From contig CALMLL010000033.1 in assembly GCA_937868075.1 (NCBI GenBank), positions 1-64,000 of the forward strand: 64,000 nucleotides of DNA, read 5' to 3'. Positions 43,928 through 52,327 of the stretch are shown here, piece by piece. Made by a program: the position numbers and the translations under genes. A model generated the notes under the pieces. That model was not told the origin of the DNA and searched no databases. It saw only the letters and a list, made by a program, of their open reading frames with translations. This stretch comes from an uncultured Marmoricola sp. (GTDB taxonomy: Bacteria; Actinomycetota; Actinomycetes; Propionibacteriales; Nocardioidaceae). Each line of letters opens with the position of its first letter. The stretch's first letter is position 1.

Positions 43928-44818
43928 CTACTGGTTGATCACCTGAGACTCACCCATGGTGATGTTCGTGCGCGTGGTGAAGTCGATCGGGATCGTCCCG
44001 GTCTGGCCGATGCCAGCCCAGGTCACGGTCCAGTACGACGTCGCCGACACCGTATAGCGACCCTGACGGGTGTAGGTGTGACCGCAATCCGGGGAGCTCT
44101 GCTTGCCATAGCTGTCGGCATACGGCGTGCCCGGGCCGGTGCAAGTCACCGTCCTGCCGTCACCCATGTTCCAGACGATCTTGGTCACCTTCGCCACGGC
44201 GGTCACCGTGTAACCACGAGCCGAGGCAGAGCGGGTGATGGGCCCCATGGTGTTCTCGACTGGCGCGTCGACCCACATCCAGCTCGGCAGCCCGATGATC
44301 CCGATGCTTCCGGGACGGTCTTCCGGCACGATCCCGATGTTGATCGCCTTGAGATTCATCGAGTCCATAGCCTGCTGAGCAAGCACCCGCGGGTCTGGCG
44401 GCGGGAGGGCGGGAGGGGTCGCAGCCCAGAACGGGATCTGGTACCCAGCGATGATGCTGCCTCGCCGAACCTGAGGAGCAACCTCGCACGCATAGATTGC
44501 GCCGTCAGTGTGGCCTTCCCACACCGGATCATCCTTGGATGGCTGGGGGTTCTTCAGGCCGGCGTAGGTACATCTCTGGCCGTCGATGACGAGGACGATG
44601 ATGTTGCTTCCGCCGCCTCCGCCTCCGCCGCCGCCTCCGCCTCCGCCGCCGCCGCCGCCGCCACCGCCAGGCACTTCGATCCAGATGACGCAGATGCCGG
44701 TTCGGGGATCTGTCTTCTGACAGACAGGGCCCTCAGCATTCGCGGACGTTGCTGTGCCAGCGAGCATGAACGCCGCGGCCATCAGGGTGAGGAGGCAGGT
44801 GGCTGCTCGCTTCAACAT
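43928..44818 (-). CDS. Secreted poly-glycine protein, 296 aa
   Basis: Signal peptide (LLTLMAAAFMLAGTATSANA) then mature EGPVCQKTDPRTGICVIWIE and 20 consecutive glycines from imperfect GGC/GGA repeats (about 44610-44669). The remainder is a cysteine-containing beta-rich domain with WNMGDGRTVTCTGPGTPY and CGHTYTRQGRYTVSATSYW, which resembles PKD-like folds. Last gene of the Flp/Tad operon, so likely an extracellular pilus-associated or surface protein. Unusual: the glycine run should be prone to slippage. Confidence 0.75.
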   Translation of the reverse strand: MLKRAATCLLTLMAAAFMLAGTATSANAEGPVCQKTDPRTGICVIWIEVPGGGGGGGGGGGGGGGGGGGGSNIIVLVIDGQRCTYAGLKNPQPSKDDPVWEGHTDGAIYACEVAPQVRRGSIIAGYQIPFWAATPPALPPPDPRVLAQQAMDSMNLKAINIGIVPEDRPGSIGIIGLPSWMWVDAPVENTMGPITRSASARGYTVTAVAKVTKIVWNMGDGRTVTCTGPGTPYADSYGKQSSPDCGHTYTRQGRYTVSATSYWTVTWAGIGQTGTIPIDFTTRTNITMGESQVINQ

Positions 44819-45447
44819 GTCTTATCCCCCTTGGTGTCGGTGTAGGCAACCCTCCAGGCGTCAGCCTTCGGGTACTCGTAGTTGGAAACTCCGACCCTCC
44901 ACAGTTGGCGAGGCTTGCGGTCCGCCGGGATGGCGGACTTGCCGTCCTTGTCCACGACGTTGAGCTTGCTGACGTCGATGCACACGTCGAGCTGAACGGT
45001 TGGAACGTCCGGCGGGGACTTCTTGAGGTCGAGCTTGAGGTCGACACGGGGGTTCGTAATGGACTCGACCTCGGTCGAGCCGGATGCCTTGAACTGCTGG
45101 TTCTGGAAGGCGCTCATGAGATTTTGCATGTCGTCGAGTGCCGTGGAGATCGCAACCTTCTTGAGCTCCTCGCGGTCGAACTTGTCAGGTGCCGCAATGG
45201 AACTGTCGCCGACCTGGAAGTAGAGGGGGATCATCTTCTCCGCGGCCGCGATCGCCTCGTCCTCGGGGGACTTGGTCGGAGTCGGGGTCGAGGCGGTGGG
45301 CGAGACATCCGTGGTGGCCGGCGCGGAGGTCGTTGCGGCGGTGGCGGTGTTGCTCCCGGGGTCTCCGGTGGAGTTGCACGCACTCAGGGCCAGGGCAGCC
45401 ACGGCGATCGCCGCGATGCAGGTGAGGTGCTGGGTGTGGCGGGTCAT
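44812..45447 (-). CDS. Lipoprotein, 211 aa
   Basis: Signal peptide ending in lipobox LSAC (CIAAIAVAALALSACNSTGD), a Thr/Ser/Pro stalk, then a soluble domain (EEAIAAAEKMIPLYFQVGDS-like helix; DVPTVQLDVCIDVSKLNVVD; PRQLWRVGVSNYEYP). The pattern resembles small NTF2-like Tad/secretion accessory lipoproteins. 13 bp downstream of the LysM-BTAD gene, overlapping the next gene. Confidence 0.75.
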   Translation of the reverse strand: MTRHTQHLTCIAAIAVAALALSACNSTGDPGSNTATAATTSAPATTDVSPTASTPTPTKSPEDEAIAAAEKMIPLYFQVGDSSIAAPDKFDREELKKVAISTALDDMQNLMSAFQNQQFKASGSTEVESITNPRVDLKLDLKKSPPDVPTVQLDVCIDVSKLNVVDKDGKSAIPADRKPRQLWRVGVSNYEYPKADAWRVAYTDTKGDKTC

Positions 45448-45460
45448 GGGTCGGATTCTC

Positions 45461-48400
45461 CTAGAGTGCGTTGGCCATGAGCTTGTCGAAGTCGATGCCT
45501 GGGGTCTTGAGTGCGGCGAGCAGCTGCTCGGTCTCGGGTTCGAGGTCGCACTCGAGCTGTTCGGTGATGGTCAGGAGCCGCTCGACCGCTTCGGCTTCGG
45601 CAGCGAGGTTCCTGGACTCGTGGGCGGCGAGGATCCTCATTCGCCAGAGGTTCTCCTGGGCAGGCTCGATGCGCAGCCCGACGACGACCGCCTCCTCCGC
45701 ACCGCGCCAGCGGCCTTCCATCAGGCGGCGCCGGGCGAGTTCATAGGAGGCGTCGACGATCTCGCTGATGAGGCGCTGACGGATCGGCTCGGCCCAGGCG
45801 TACCGCTTGCGATGGGTTCCCTCGAAGGGGACCCCGCGCACCAGGGCGAGTGCCCCCTCGAGGCGCTCAGTGGGTGCGTTGAGCGGATCGTGGCCCAGCA
45901 GGTGGTCCCAGTCGCCGGCGTCGGTGGTGACAGCCGGGTGGAAAGCGTAGCCCTCCCCCGCTTGCAGGCGCGGGAGGTACTCGTCGCCGTTGACGGGATC
46001 GGTGCCGACCCATCGGCGCAGCTTACTGGTGGCGGTGTTGCGGGTGTTGAGGTTGTCCTCGTTCTTGCGGTCGGGCCAGATCGCGTTGTCGATCGCGGTG
46101 TGGGTCGCGCCGGGGGTCAGGGCGAGGTAGGCGGCGTACTCAAGAAGGCGTGAGCGCTTAGTCGGTTCGACCGTGCCTTCGGCGTTGACCAGGTCGACCG
46201 GGCCCAGGACGAGGATCCTGGGCGTCGGGAGCGGCATGGGGTGCACCGGAGCCTCCTGGGCGGCGGCGGGCTCGTCCGTGGACTCGGCGAGGGTCTCGTC
46301 GACGGCGGGGCTGGCGTAGACGTGAGAAGCGGTGGCCTCAGGAGTGGTCGTGCCAGCCTCGTCCAGCGGGAACTGAGTCTCGGGATCCTGCTCTGGGGAG
46401 TCGTCGGACTGGACCGGGTTGACCTCGACCTCGGCGGGGTCGGCGAGGGTACGGTCCGAGGGCGGCCCCTCGGCGACGAGCTGGGGTTCGGTGGGCGCGG
46501 CGGTAAGGACGGTCTCGTCGTCGACGTCATCGGTGGGTCGCTTGTCCTGCGGGAGCAGGGGTCCGAAGGTCGGCATGGCTGTGGGGCTGGAGGACACCTC
46601 GACGGCGGCGACGGCCTCGAGGTGCTCCAGCGTGATCTCGGGCATCGCCGAGACCGGGGCGGACGGCTCATCGACGGGCACAACGGACTCGACCTCGGCC
46701 AGCGAGGGGGGCGGGACTGCCTCGGTGGGGTCGAGCTCTGCGACGTCGGCGAGAGAGGCGATCTCCAGGAGATGGCCATACTGCTCGGCGGGGAGACGCT
46801 GGGGGCGCAGCTGAAGTCCGATGGGGTTGAGCACTGCGTAGTCGGGACCGGCGCCGGCGGTAAGGTCCAGACCCCATTCCCCCACGTTGAGGCCGTTGGT
46901 GACCGTGGCCAGGGCGACGCGAGGGAGGTCGGTGACGAGCTGCTCGAGCTGGTTGCGCTGCCGGGCGGTGATCTCGCCGGCGAGCAGGACAATCTCGGGG
47001 GCCCAGGCGTCGGGTGCGGCGCCGGTGACGCGGGCGTGGTGCAGGTCGGGGGTTCCTTCGGCGGACATGGCTTCGCGGTCGAGGTCTGCGCGGTCGAGCA
47101 GGTCCTCGAGGATGCGACCGACGGAGGGGAGATAGCGGATCCGGCCGGTCTGGAGGGTGTCTTCGAGATCGGGGAAGGCCCCGACGAGGGTGACCTGCAG
47201 GTCGTCTGCCCAGGTGGAGTTCGCCAGCTCGATCGCCAGGGCGGCGAGGATCTCGCGGGTGGCTGCGTCATCCTGGCCGGAGACCCCGATGGAGCCGAGG
47301 AACTCCAGGTCGAGCAGGACGTGGCCGTCTTCCTCGTCGTGGCCGACCGTGACCAGAGCAGGGTAGGGCGCGGGAATGTCGGAGACGTCGGTCCCCTCGA
47401 GATCGGCGGCGTTGTCGACCTCGAGCGTCCAGACGGTGTCGTCCGCGGTGCCGGTCCACGGCTCGGGGAGCTCTGCAGGCTCGGCCAGGTAGAGATCGAA
47501 CTGGGTGGCGGTGAGCCGAGCCGCACGCACGGCAGGCAGGGCCACCCCAGCCTCGGTGCAGCTGCGAGCCAGGGAGCGCAGCGCGACGTCGACCGTTTCG
47601 ATCGACAAGGCGTCCGCCGTTGCGCGCAGTTCCTGCTCGACCTGGGCTGCTGCGCCGGTGGGCATGGGCATGCGCTGGCCAGGGCGACGGCGACGCTGTT
47701 GGGTCCGACGTCGGGTGGCGAGCAGGGCGATGACGCCGGCAGCGAGCAGAGCACCGACGCCGTAGCTGGTCCGGGCCGTCCACGGCGATTCGTCCTGGAG
47801 GTGGTCGGCGGCCGCAGTCTCTGGGGTGGCCGGGGACGGGGTCGGAGACTGGGACTGTGCCGGCGTTGACGGAGCAGCGGCCTCGGGGGCTGGCGCGGCC
47901 GGGGCAGCTGGAAGGGCCGGGGCAGGCGGCGAGGGCTGAGCCGTGGTGGGGGTGGTTGTCTGAGGCTGCTCGGCGGGCGCCTCGGGTGCAGCCGGGGCCG
48001 CTGCCTGGATCTGGGGTGCCGCCTGGGTGGGGACCTTCAGGGTCCACCCGACGTCGATCACGTCGGGGTCGGTGAGCTTGGCTCCCCCGGGCTGGGTGAT
48101 GGAGCGCGAGGCCTCGAAGATCTCGGGGTAGCGGGTGGCGTCGCCGTACTGCTCGAGCGCGATACCGGAGAGGGTGTCGCCCTTCTCGACGGCGACGGTG
48201 CCGGGGTCGGTGGATGCGGGAGCGGGTGGCGCGGGCACGTCGAGGACCCAGCCGGCCTTGATGAAGCCTGGCTGGTCTCCAAGGGTGCTGCGGTTGAGCT
48301 CGACGATCTCCTTGTAGCGGTGCCCATCGCCCAGATGGTCGGAGGCAATCGACCACAGGGTCTCGCCTTGCTTGACGGTGTGCTTGACCGTGGCCGGGGC

Positions 48401-48904
48401 GGGGGTCTCCTGCGTCGAGGTGGCCGCGGGGGCGGTGGGCTGTGCCTGGGTTGCCGCATCAGCGGGAGCGGCGCTCACCACGGTAGTCGTGACGCTCGAG
48501 GTCACGGCCACCGGCGCGGCAGGGGCTGCGTTGGCGATTCCTGCGGTGGGGATCGCGACGAACAGCATCATGGCGGTGCCGACCAGGCCGCGGGCGGCGT
48601 TCTGCGGGAGTCGTAGCCCGGGCAGGCGAGGTGCGCGCACTCCACGCAGACGGGCTAGGACCTCCAGGAGGATGGACAGGGTCAGGAATCCCCAAGATGC
48701 CCAGGCCACGATCTTGATCAGCGCGACGGCCAGGGTGCCGTCGTCGGGGGAGGTCAGGGCGGTCTTGATCGCCTCTAAGGTCGGCAGTCCTCCGGCGAAG
48801 GGGTTGGCTCCGACGGCGAGCAGGACGGACGGCAGGCCGATGAGGATGCCGAGGATCGCCAGCAGCGCGACCAGGCCGAGGAGACGACGGCGGAGGGTGC
48901 TCAC
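45461..48904 (-). CDS. LysM and BTAD domain membrane regulator of the Tad locus
   Basis: 1,147 residues; GTG start overlapping the previous stop (GTGA). Three N-terminal membrane spans (LLGLVALLAILGILIGLPSV, IVAWASWGFLTLSILLEVLA, GLVGTAMMLFVAIPTAGIAN), two LysM domains (VKHTVKQGETLWSIASDHLG about 171-225; VEKGDTLSGIALEQYG about 236-292), a Pro/Ala linker, a further span (SYGVGALLAAGVIALLATRR), a long cytoplasmic region, and a C-terminal winged helix plus BTAD segment (YLALTPGATHTAIDNAIWPD ... RWRGAEEAVVVGLRIEPAQE). It could sense peptidoglycan outside and act on DNA or partners inside. Confidence 0.82.
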   Translation of the reverse strand: MSTLRRRLLGLVALLAILGILIGLPSVLLAVGANPFAGGLPTLEAIKTALTSPDDGTLAVALIKIVAWASWGFLTLSILLEVLARLRGVRAPRLPGLRLPQNAARGLVGTAMMLFVAIPTAGIANAAPAAPVAVTSSVTTTVVSAAPADAATQAQPTAPAATSTQETPAPATVKHTVKQGETLWSIASDHLGDGHRYKEIVELNRSTLGDQPGFIKAGWVLDVPAPPAPASTDPGTVAVEKGDTLSGIALEQYGDATRYPEIFEASRSITQPGGAKLTDPDVIDVGWTLKVPTQAAPQIQAAAPAAPEAPAEQPQTTTPTTAQPSPPAPALPAAPAAPAPEAAAPSTPAQSQSPTPSPATPETAAADHLQDESPWTARTSYGVGALLAAGVIALLATRRRTQQRRRRPGQRMPMPTGAAAQVEQELRATADALSIETVDVALRSLARSCTEAGVALPAVRAARLTATQFDLYLAEPAELPEPWTGTADDTVWTLEVDNAADLEGTDVSDIPAPYPALVTVGHDEEDGHVLLDLEFLGSIGVSGQDDAATREILAALAIELANSTWADDLQVTLVGAFPDLEDTLQTGRIRYLPSVGRILEDLLDRADLDREAMSAEGTPDLHHARVTGAAPDAWAPEIVLLAGEITARQRNQLEQLVTDLPRVALATVTNGLNVGEWGLDLTAGAGPDYAVLNPIGLQLRPQRLPAEQYGHLLEIASLADVAELDPTEAVPPPSLAEVESVVPVDEPSAPVSAMPEITLEHLEAVAAVEVSSSPTAMPTFGPLLPQDKRPTDDVDDETVLTAAPTEPQLVAEGPPSDRTLADPAEVEVNPVQSDDSPEQDPETQFPLDEAGTTTPEATASHVYASPAVDETLAESTDEPAAAQEAPVHPMPLPTPRILVLGPVDLVNAEGTVEPTKRSRLLEYAAYLALTPGATHTAIDNAIWPDRKNEDNLNTRNTATSKLRRWVGTDPVNGDEYLPRLQAGEGYAFHPAVTTDAGDWDHLLGHDPLNAPTERLEGALALVRGVPFEGTHRKRYAWAEPIRQRLISEIVDASYELARRRLMEGRWRGAEEAVVVGLRIEPAQENLWRMRILAAHESRNLAAEAEAVERLLTITEQLECDLEPETEQLLAALKTPGIDFDKLMANAL

Positions 48905-49341
48905 TGGGCCACACCTCCCACGACGCGGACGATGCGTGCTTCGGCCTGGCCGGTGACGCGCATGCTGCCCAACCCGATGATCGAGAGGAACTTGGTGTTG
49001 TAGGTCGAGGAGGTCGTGACCCTGATGGTGTTGCCGCTGACGATGGAGGCGGTTCCGTTGACGTCGGAGGCGTTGAGGTAAGTCTGGGCGGCTGAGACGG
49101 CCTGGGAGGCGTTGGCCTGCACGCCTTGGCCGCGGATGGCCACAGGCGCGTTGATCTGCTGGCCAGCGACCCGGGCGGCCTGGTTGGCAACGTTGCGGGT
49201 GTGCTGCTGGGCGTGGACCTGGCCGGCGAGGTCGACGACGACGCCGACGAGGATGATCATCACGACTGCAGCGGTGGCCAACCACACCGAGACCGAACCG
49301 CGCTCGGAGTCGGGCAGACGCTGGGGCAGAGTGGTCATCAT
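48901..49341 (-). CDS. TadG-like pilus assembly protein, 146 aa
   Basis: After a basic start, ERGSVSVWLATAAVVMIILV and GVVVDLAGQV form the hydrophobic segment of a TadE/TadG-type pseudopilin; the rest is a small extracellular domain (QAARVAGQQINAPVAIRGQG). Coupled to the LysM-BTAD gene. Confidence 0.75.
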   Translation of the reverse strand: MMTTLPQRLPDSERGSVSVWLATAAVVMIILVGVVVDLAGQVHAQQHTRNVANQAARVAGQQINAPVAIRGQGVQANASQAVSAAQTYLNASDVNGTASIVSGNTIRVTTSSTYNTKFLSIIGLGSMRVTGQAEARIVRVVGGVAQ

Positions 49342-49781
49342 CGCTCCCGGTAGGTGTCGAGTGGGCTGCTCATCGTGGCCGTGATGGTGCGCGTGCCGGG
49401 CAGGCCGGGAACGGCGACGTCAGAAAGGTTCACCACGCAGGTCACAGTGGCCGTCACGGTGGCTGGGGTGCCGACTGGAGAGGCGAACCCGCTGGTGTCG
49501 ACGCTGACGGACTTGGTGGTGCACTGCAGCTTCTGGTTGGCCAGCGAGGAGGTCGCTCCGCTGATGGCCGAGCCGTGGGCCTGCCCCTGGGTGCGGGAGA
49601 TCGAGGCCGAGCGCGCCGCCTCGGCAGCTGCGGCCTGCACGGCCTGGTCGGCGATCGCCAAGCGGCCGCCGGCGATGATCAGCGCGATGAAGAGCAGGAA
49701 TGCCGGCACGCCGATAGCAGCCTCCAGCGCCTCGGAACCGCGGTCGCTGCGGCCAAGGGGGCGGAGCCTGAGCCGACTCAT
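49338..49781 (-). CDS. TadE-like pseudopilin, 147 aa
   Basis: MSRLRLRPLGRSDRGSEALE then AAIGVPAFLLFIALIIAGGR, the Glu-containing N-terminal hydrophobic helix of TadE proteins, then AAAAEAARSASISRTQG. Start by ATGA overlap with the gene before. Probable minor subunit of the Flp pilus. Confidence 0.75.
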   Translation of the reverse strand: MSRLRLRPLGRSDRGSEALEAAIGVPAFLLFIALIIAGGRLAIADQAVQAAAAEAARSASISRTQGQAHGSAISGATSSLANQKLQCTTKSVSVDTSGFASPVGTPATVTATVTCVVNLSDVAVPGLPGTRTITATMSSPLDTYRER

Positions 49782-50197
49782 CCGGTCAGCCGTTCCACTG
49801 GCATGGACGCCGACTGGGTGATCTTCGGGGAGACGAACGGGATCAAGCTGACCGTGTAGGTAGTCACGGTGATCGTCGCGGTGGTCGCGGTGCGGTTGCC
49901 TGAGACGGAGGTGTTCTTCAGTCCTGCCGAGGTGGAAGAGACGAAGTCGGAGGCCGCGGCGACGCCGGCGGCATTGGTTCCGTCGGCAGCCGCAGCGATC
50001 CTGGCGCCCTCTTGGGCAGCGGCCAGTGTGATCGTGCGCCCCTGGTAGAGCACCGCGGCCTGGACCCCGAGGAACATCAAGGTGAACAGGGCGGGCATCA
50101 GCACCACCATCTGGATGGTCGCCGAGCCACGCTCCCGCCGCGCCGTCAACCAGTTGGCCAGACGGCACGGCAGGAACGGCGCTCGGAAGTCGCTCAC
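49778..50197 (-). CDS. TadE-family pseudopilin, 139 aa
   Basis: GTG start overlapping the Flp pilin stop (GTGA). RRERGSATIQMVVLMPALFT then LMFLGVQAAVLYQGRTITLA and AQEGARIAAA, a TadE signature (hydrophobic helix, then AA.EGAR). Third of three adjacent TadE/G-like genes. Confidence 0.8.
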   Translation of the reverse strand: MSDFRAPFLPCRLANWLTARRERGSATIQMVVLMPALFTLMFLGVQAAVLYQGRTITLAAAQEGARIAAAADGTNAAGVAAASDFVSSTSAGLKNTSVSGNRTATTATITVTTYTVSLIPFVSPKITQSASMPVERLTG

Positions 50198-50394
50198 GTG
50201 ATCTTGGCGGCTTCGCTGGTGACGTAGGCGCGGATGGCGGTGACGACGATCGCGACGATGGCAATCACCGCGACGGCCCAAAGGACCTTCTCGATGGTCT
50301 CCGAACCGCGCTCGGACTTGGTCGTCAGGCTGGCGCGGGCCCGGTCGGCCAGGTCCACGCCGAGGGTGTGCAGTGTTGCTGCGAGGTAGTGCAT
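50194..50394 (-). CDS. Flp/Fap-type pilin, 66 aa
   Basis: MHYLAATLHTLGVDLADRAR, then ERGSETIEKVLWAVAVIAIV followed by AIVVTAIRAYVTSEAAKIT: a short prepilin with a Glu-containing start of a single hydrophobic helix, the form of actinobacterial Flp pilins. The ATG follows AAGAGGGGACTCCCGCT. First gene of the Flp operon and likely the major pilin. Confidence 0.8.
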   Translation of the reverse strand: MHYLAATLHTLGVDLADRARASLTTKSERGSETIEKVLWAVAVIAIVAIVVTAIRAYVTSEAAKIT

Positions 50395-50435
50395 AGCGGG
50401 AGTCCCCTCTTCTAGTGCGAGCTCCGGTCAAGACC

Positions 50436-50464
50436 GGAAGGTGCGACACGGTGGTGTCTGTGAC
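50436..50464 (-). promoter_or_regulatory. GTCACAG-CACCTTCC motif, copy 7 (Flp operon)
   Basis: Minus strand GTCACAG-N14-CACCTTCC, 42 bp before the pilin ATG. Confidence 0.75.
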
Positions 50465-50538
50465 ACCGATTCTGTGGTGTTGTCACCGAGACTTCATCTC
50501 GGCGTGGGTCGAGATCGTCACTGGGATCTTGGTGCCGA

Positions 50539-51450
50539 TCAACCTCCCGCCATCACTCGTAGGAGTTGGGGCGCGACGAGGATCGCCAGGAACACCACAC
50601 CGAGCAGGGACATCGGCATGCTCATCCGCTCCCCTGTCGCGTTGGCCTTGGCCAGCTCCTCGTTCAGCATCGCAGAGCGCAGGGCACCGGAGCGGGCGCG
50701 CAGGTTGCTGTAGACCTGGGACCCCTCCTTGCTCAGGCGCATGATGTCGGCCAGGTCGTCGAGCTCGGGCAGCCCGAGTTCGTCCGAGAGCGCGGTCAGT
50801 GCGTCCCAGGGGGCCAGGCCGGACCAGCGGGAACGGGCCAGCTCCTCGCCGATGCGGTGGAACACCCACGAGTCCCCCACCTCGGCCGCCAGCTCCATGG
50901 CTTGACGCGACCCTGACCCGCCGAGCCGCTCGAGGGCGACCAGGTCGGTGTAGGCGCCCAGAGCGCGGCCGAACTCGGCGCGCGCGTGGCGGGCGTCGGT
51001 GCGGACGTCGATGTCCGGGGTGAGGAAGAGCCCGATGGCGAGCAGGAGCGAGCCGACCACGGGGATCATGATCGGGATGGCCCAGCCGAGGACGACGAAG
51101 AAGTAGGACAGGACCGGGGCGATCAGCAGGCCGGTGATGCCGTAGAGGACCTTCTTGCCGTAGAACCGGTGCACCGGGATCCGCAGCAGCGCCAGCTCCT
51201 TGGTGGGCGTCTTGCCCCACCAGGACGCGGGGAAGCGCTTGATCGCCCAGATCCCGAGCCGGTCTGGGGTGGTCGAGGCCTGGATGGTGGGGCCGGCGGC
51301 GGCCGCGCGGGCGCGGACTCCTTCTGGGGAGTAGCGGTGGACGACATCGACGGGGTCGGGGTCGGCCGGCAGCAGTCGCCAGACGATCAGCGACAGGCCG
51401 AGGCCGACGAGGGCCCCGCCGAGGAGGGCGAGCTGGAGTCCGGTGGTCAT
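50539..51450 (-). CDS. tadC: TadC-type inner-membrane platform protein
   Basis: 303 residues. N-terminal span (LQLALLGGALVGLGLSLIVW), a central pair (VLYGITGLLIAPVLSYFFVV, PIMIPVVGSLLLAIGLFLTP), then the GspF-like helical domain (EFGRALGAYTDLVALERLGG ... LDDLADIMRLSKEGSQVYSN) and C-terminal spans (MSLLGVVFLAILVAPQLL). ATGA-coupled to TadB. Last gene of the parA-Tad operon. Confidence 0.85.
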   Translation of the reverse strand: MTTGLQLALLGGALVGLGLSLIVWRLLPADPDPVDVVHRYSPEGVRARAAAAGPTIQASTTPDRLGIWAIKRFPASWWGKTPTKELALLRIPVHRFYGKKVLYGITGLLIAPVLSYFFVVLGWAIPIMIPVVGSLLLAIGLFLTPDIDVRTDARHARAEFGRALGAYTDLVALERLGGSGSRQAMELAAEVGDSWVFHRIGEELARSRWSGLAPWDALTALSDELGLPELDDLADIMRLSKEGSQVYSNLRARSGALRSAMLNEELAKANATGERMSMPMSLLGVVFLAILVAPQLLRVMAGG

Positions 51451-52322
51451 GTGTGGGCTCCTTCGCGGGCGGCGTCGCCGAGGAAGCGGGGCAGCGCCTC
51501 ACCCTTGGCCATGTTGCGCATCCAGATCAGCAGTCCGACGTAGGCCGAGAGCAGCAGGATCAGCAGGAGCTGGCCCAGCGGTGAGCCGTAGGGGCTGATG
51601 TAGTCACCTGTCAGGGTCAGGAAACCCAGGACGCTAATCGTAATGATGGTGACCCAGCGGGCGGTGGTGCGTGGCTTTGCCCGGTCGGCCTCGATCGCAC
51701 GACGGGCGCGCACGTCGGCGGCGACGGACTCGGCCAGCGACTCCAGCACCGAGGCCAGGCCTTGGCCGCGTCGACGGGCGCCGAGAATGAGGTACGCGGC
51801 GACCAGGTCACCAGTGGCGTCGTTGAGGTCGTCGGCGAAGGCGCGCAGGGCTTCTTCGGTGCTGATCCGGGCGCGCAGCCGGGCGACCAGGGTCGTGACC
51901 TCGGGTCGGATCGCCTCGGGCGTTGAGCGCAGTGTCGAGCGCAGTGCCTCTTCCAGTCCGACACCGACCGTCAGGACGCCGGCCAGTGCTCGGGTCCACT
52001 CCTCGAGCGCCTCGAGGCGGTCGATTCGGGCTGCCGACGGCGGCGCGGACAACAGGGTGGGCAGGCCGACCGCAGCCAGCGGGACCAGGAGGACGGCGAT
52101 CAGCCAGCCGGTGAACAGATAGATGACCGCCCCGGCGATCAGGCCGGCGACGGTGAGGATCTTGGTTCGGCGCTCCATGCCCGACAGTCGGGTGCTGAGG
52201 CGGGACTGGGTGCCCCGGCGGGGTGCTGGCGGGGTGGCCGGGGTGCGACGGGCGCCGAGGATGACGCCGATGATGCCGGCGACGACCAGGGCGCCACCGA
52301 GGGCGGGGATCAGCAACGGCAT
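51447..52322 (-). CDS. tadB: TadB-type inner-membrane platform protein
   Basis: 291 residues. Start at the ATG 5 bp after the TadA stop. Spans LLIPALGGALVVAGIIGVIL, ILTVAGLIAGAVIYLFTGWL and two C-terminal ones around the cytoplasmic GspF-like domain (LEEWTRALAGVLTVGVGLEE ... YLILGARRRGQGLASVLESL). Partner of TadC in the pilus motor. Confidence 0.85.
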   Translation of the reverse strand: MPLLIPALGGALVVAGIIGVILGARRTPATPPAPRRGTQSRLSTRLSGMERRTKILTVAGLIAGAVIYLFTGWLIAVLLVPLAAVGLPTLLSAPPSAARIDRLEALEEWTRALAGVLTVGVGLEEALRSTLRSTPEAIRPEVTTLVARLRARISTEEALRAFADDLNDATGDLVAAYLILGARRRGQGLASVLESLAESVAADVRARRAIEADRAKPRTTARWVTIITISVLGFLTLTGDYISPYGSPLGQLLLILLLSAYVGLLIWMRNMAKGEALPRFLGDAAREGAHT

Positions 52323-52327
52323 TCCGT

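Noticed and set aside
49440-49447. GTCACAG occurrences at 2541, 42746 and 49445 as extra regulon sites
   Set aside because: No CACCTTCC box follows at 14-15 bp and they lie inside genes or face no gene start.
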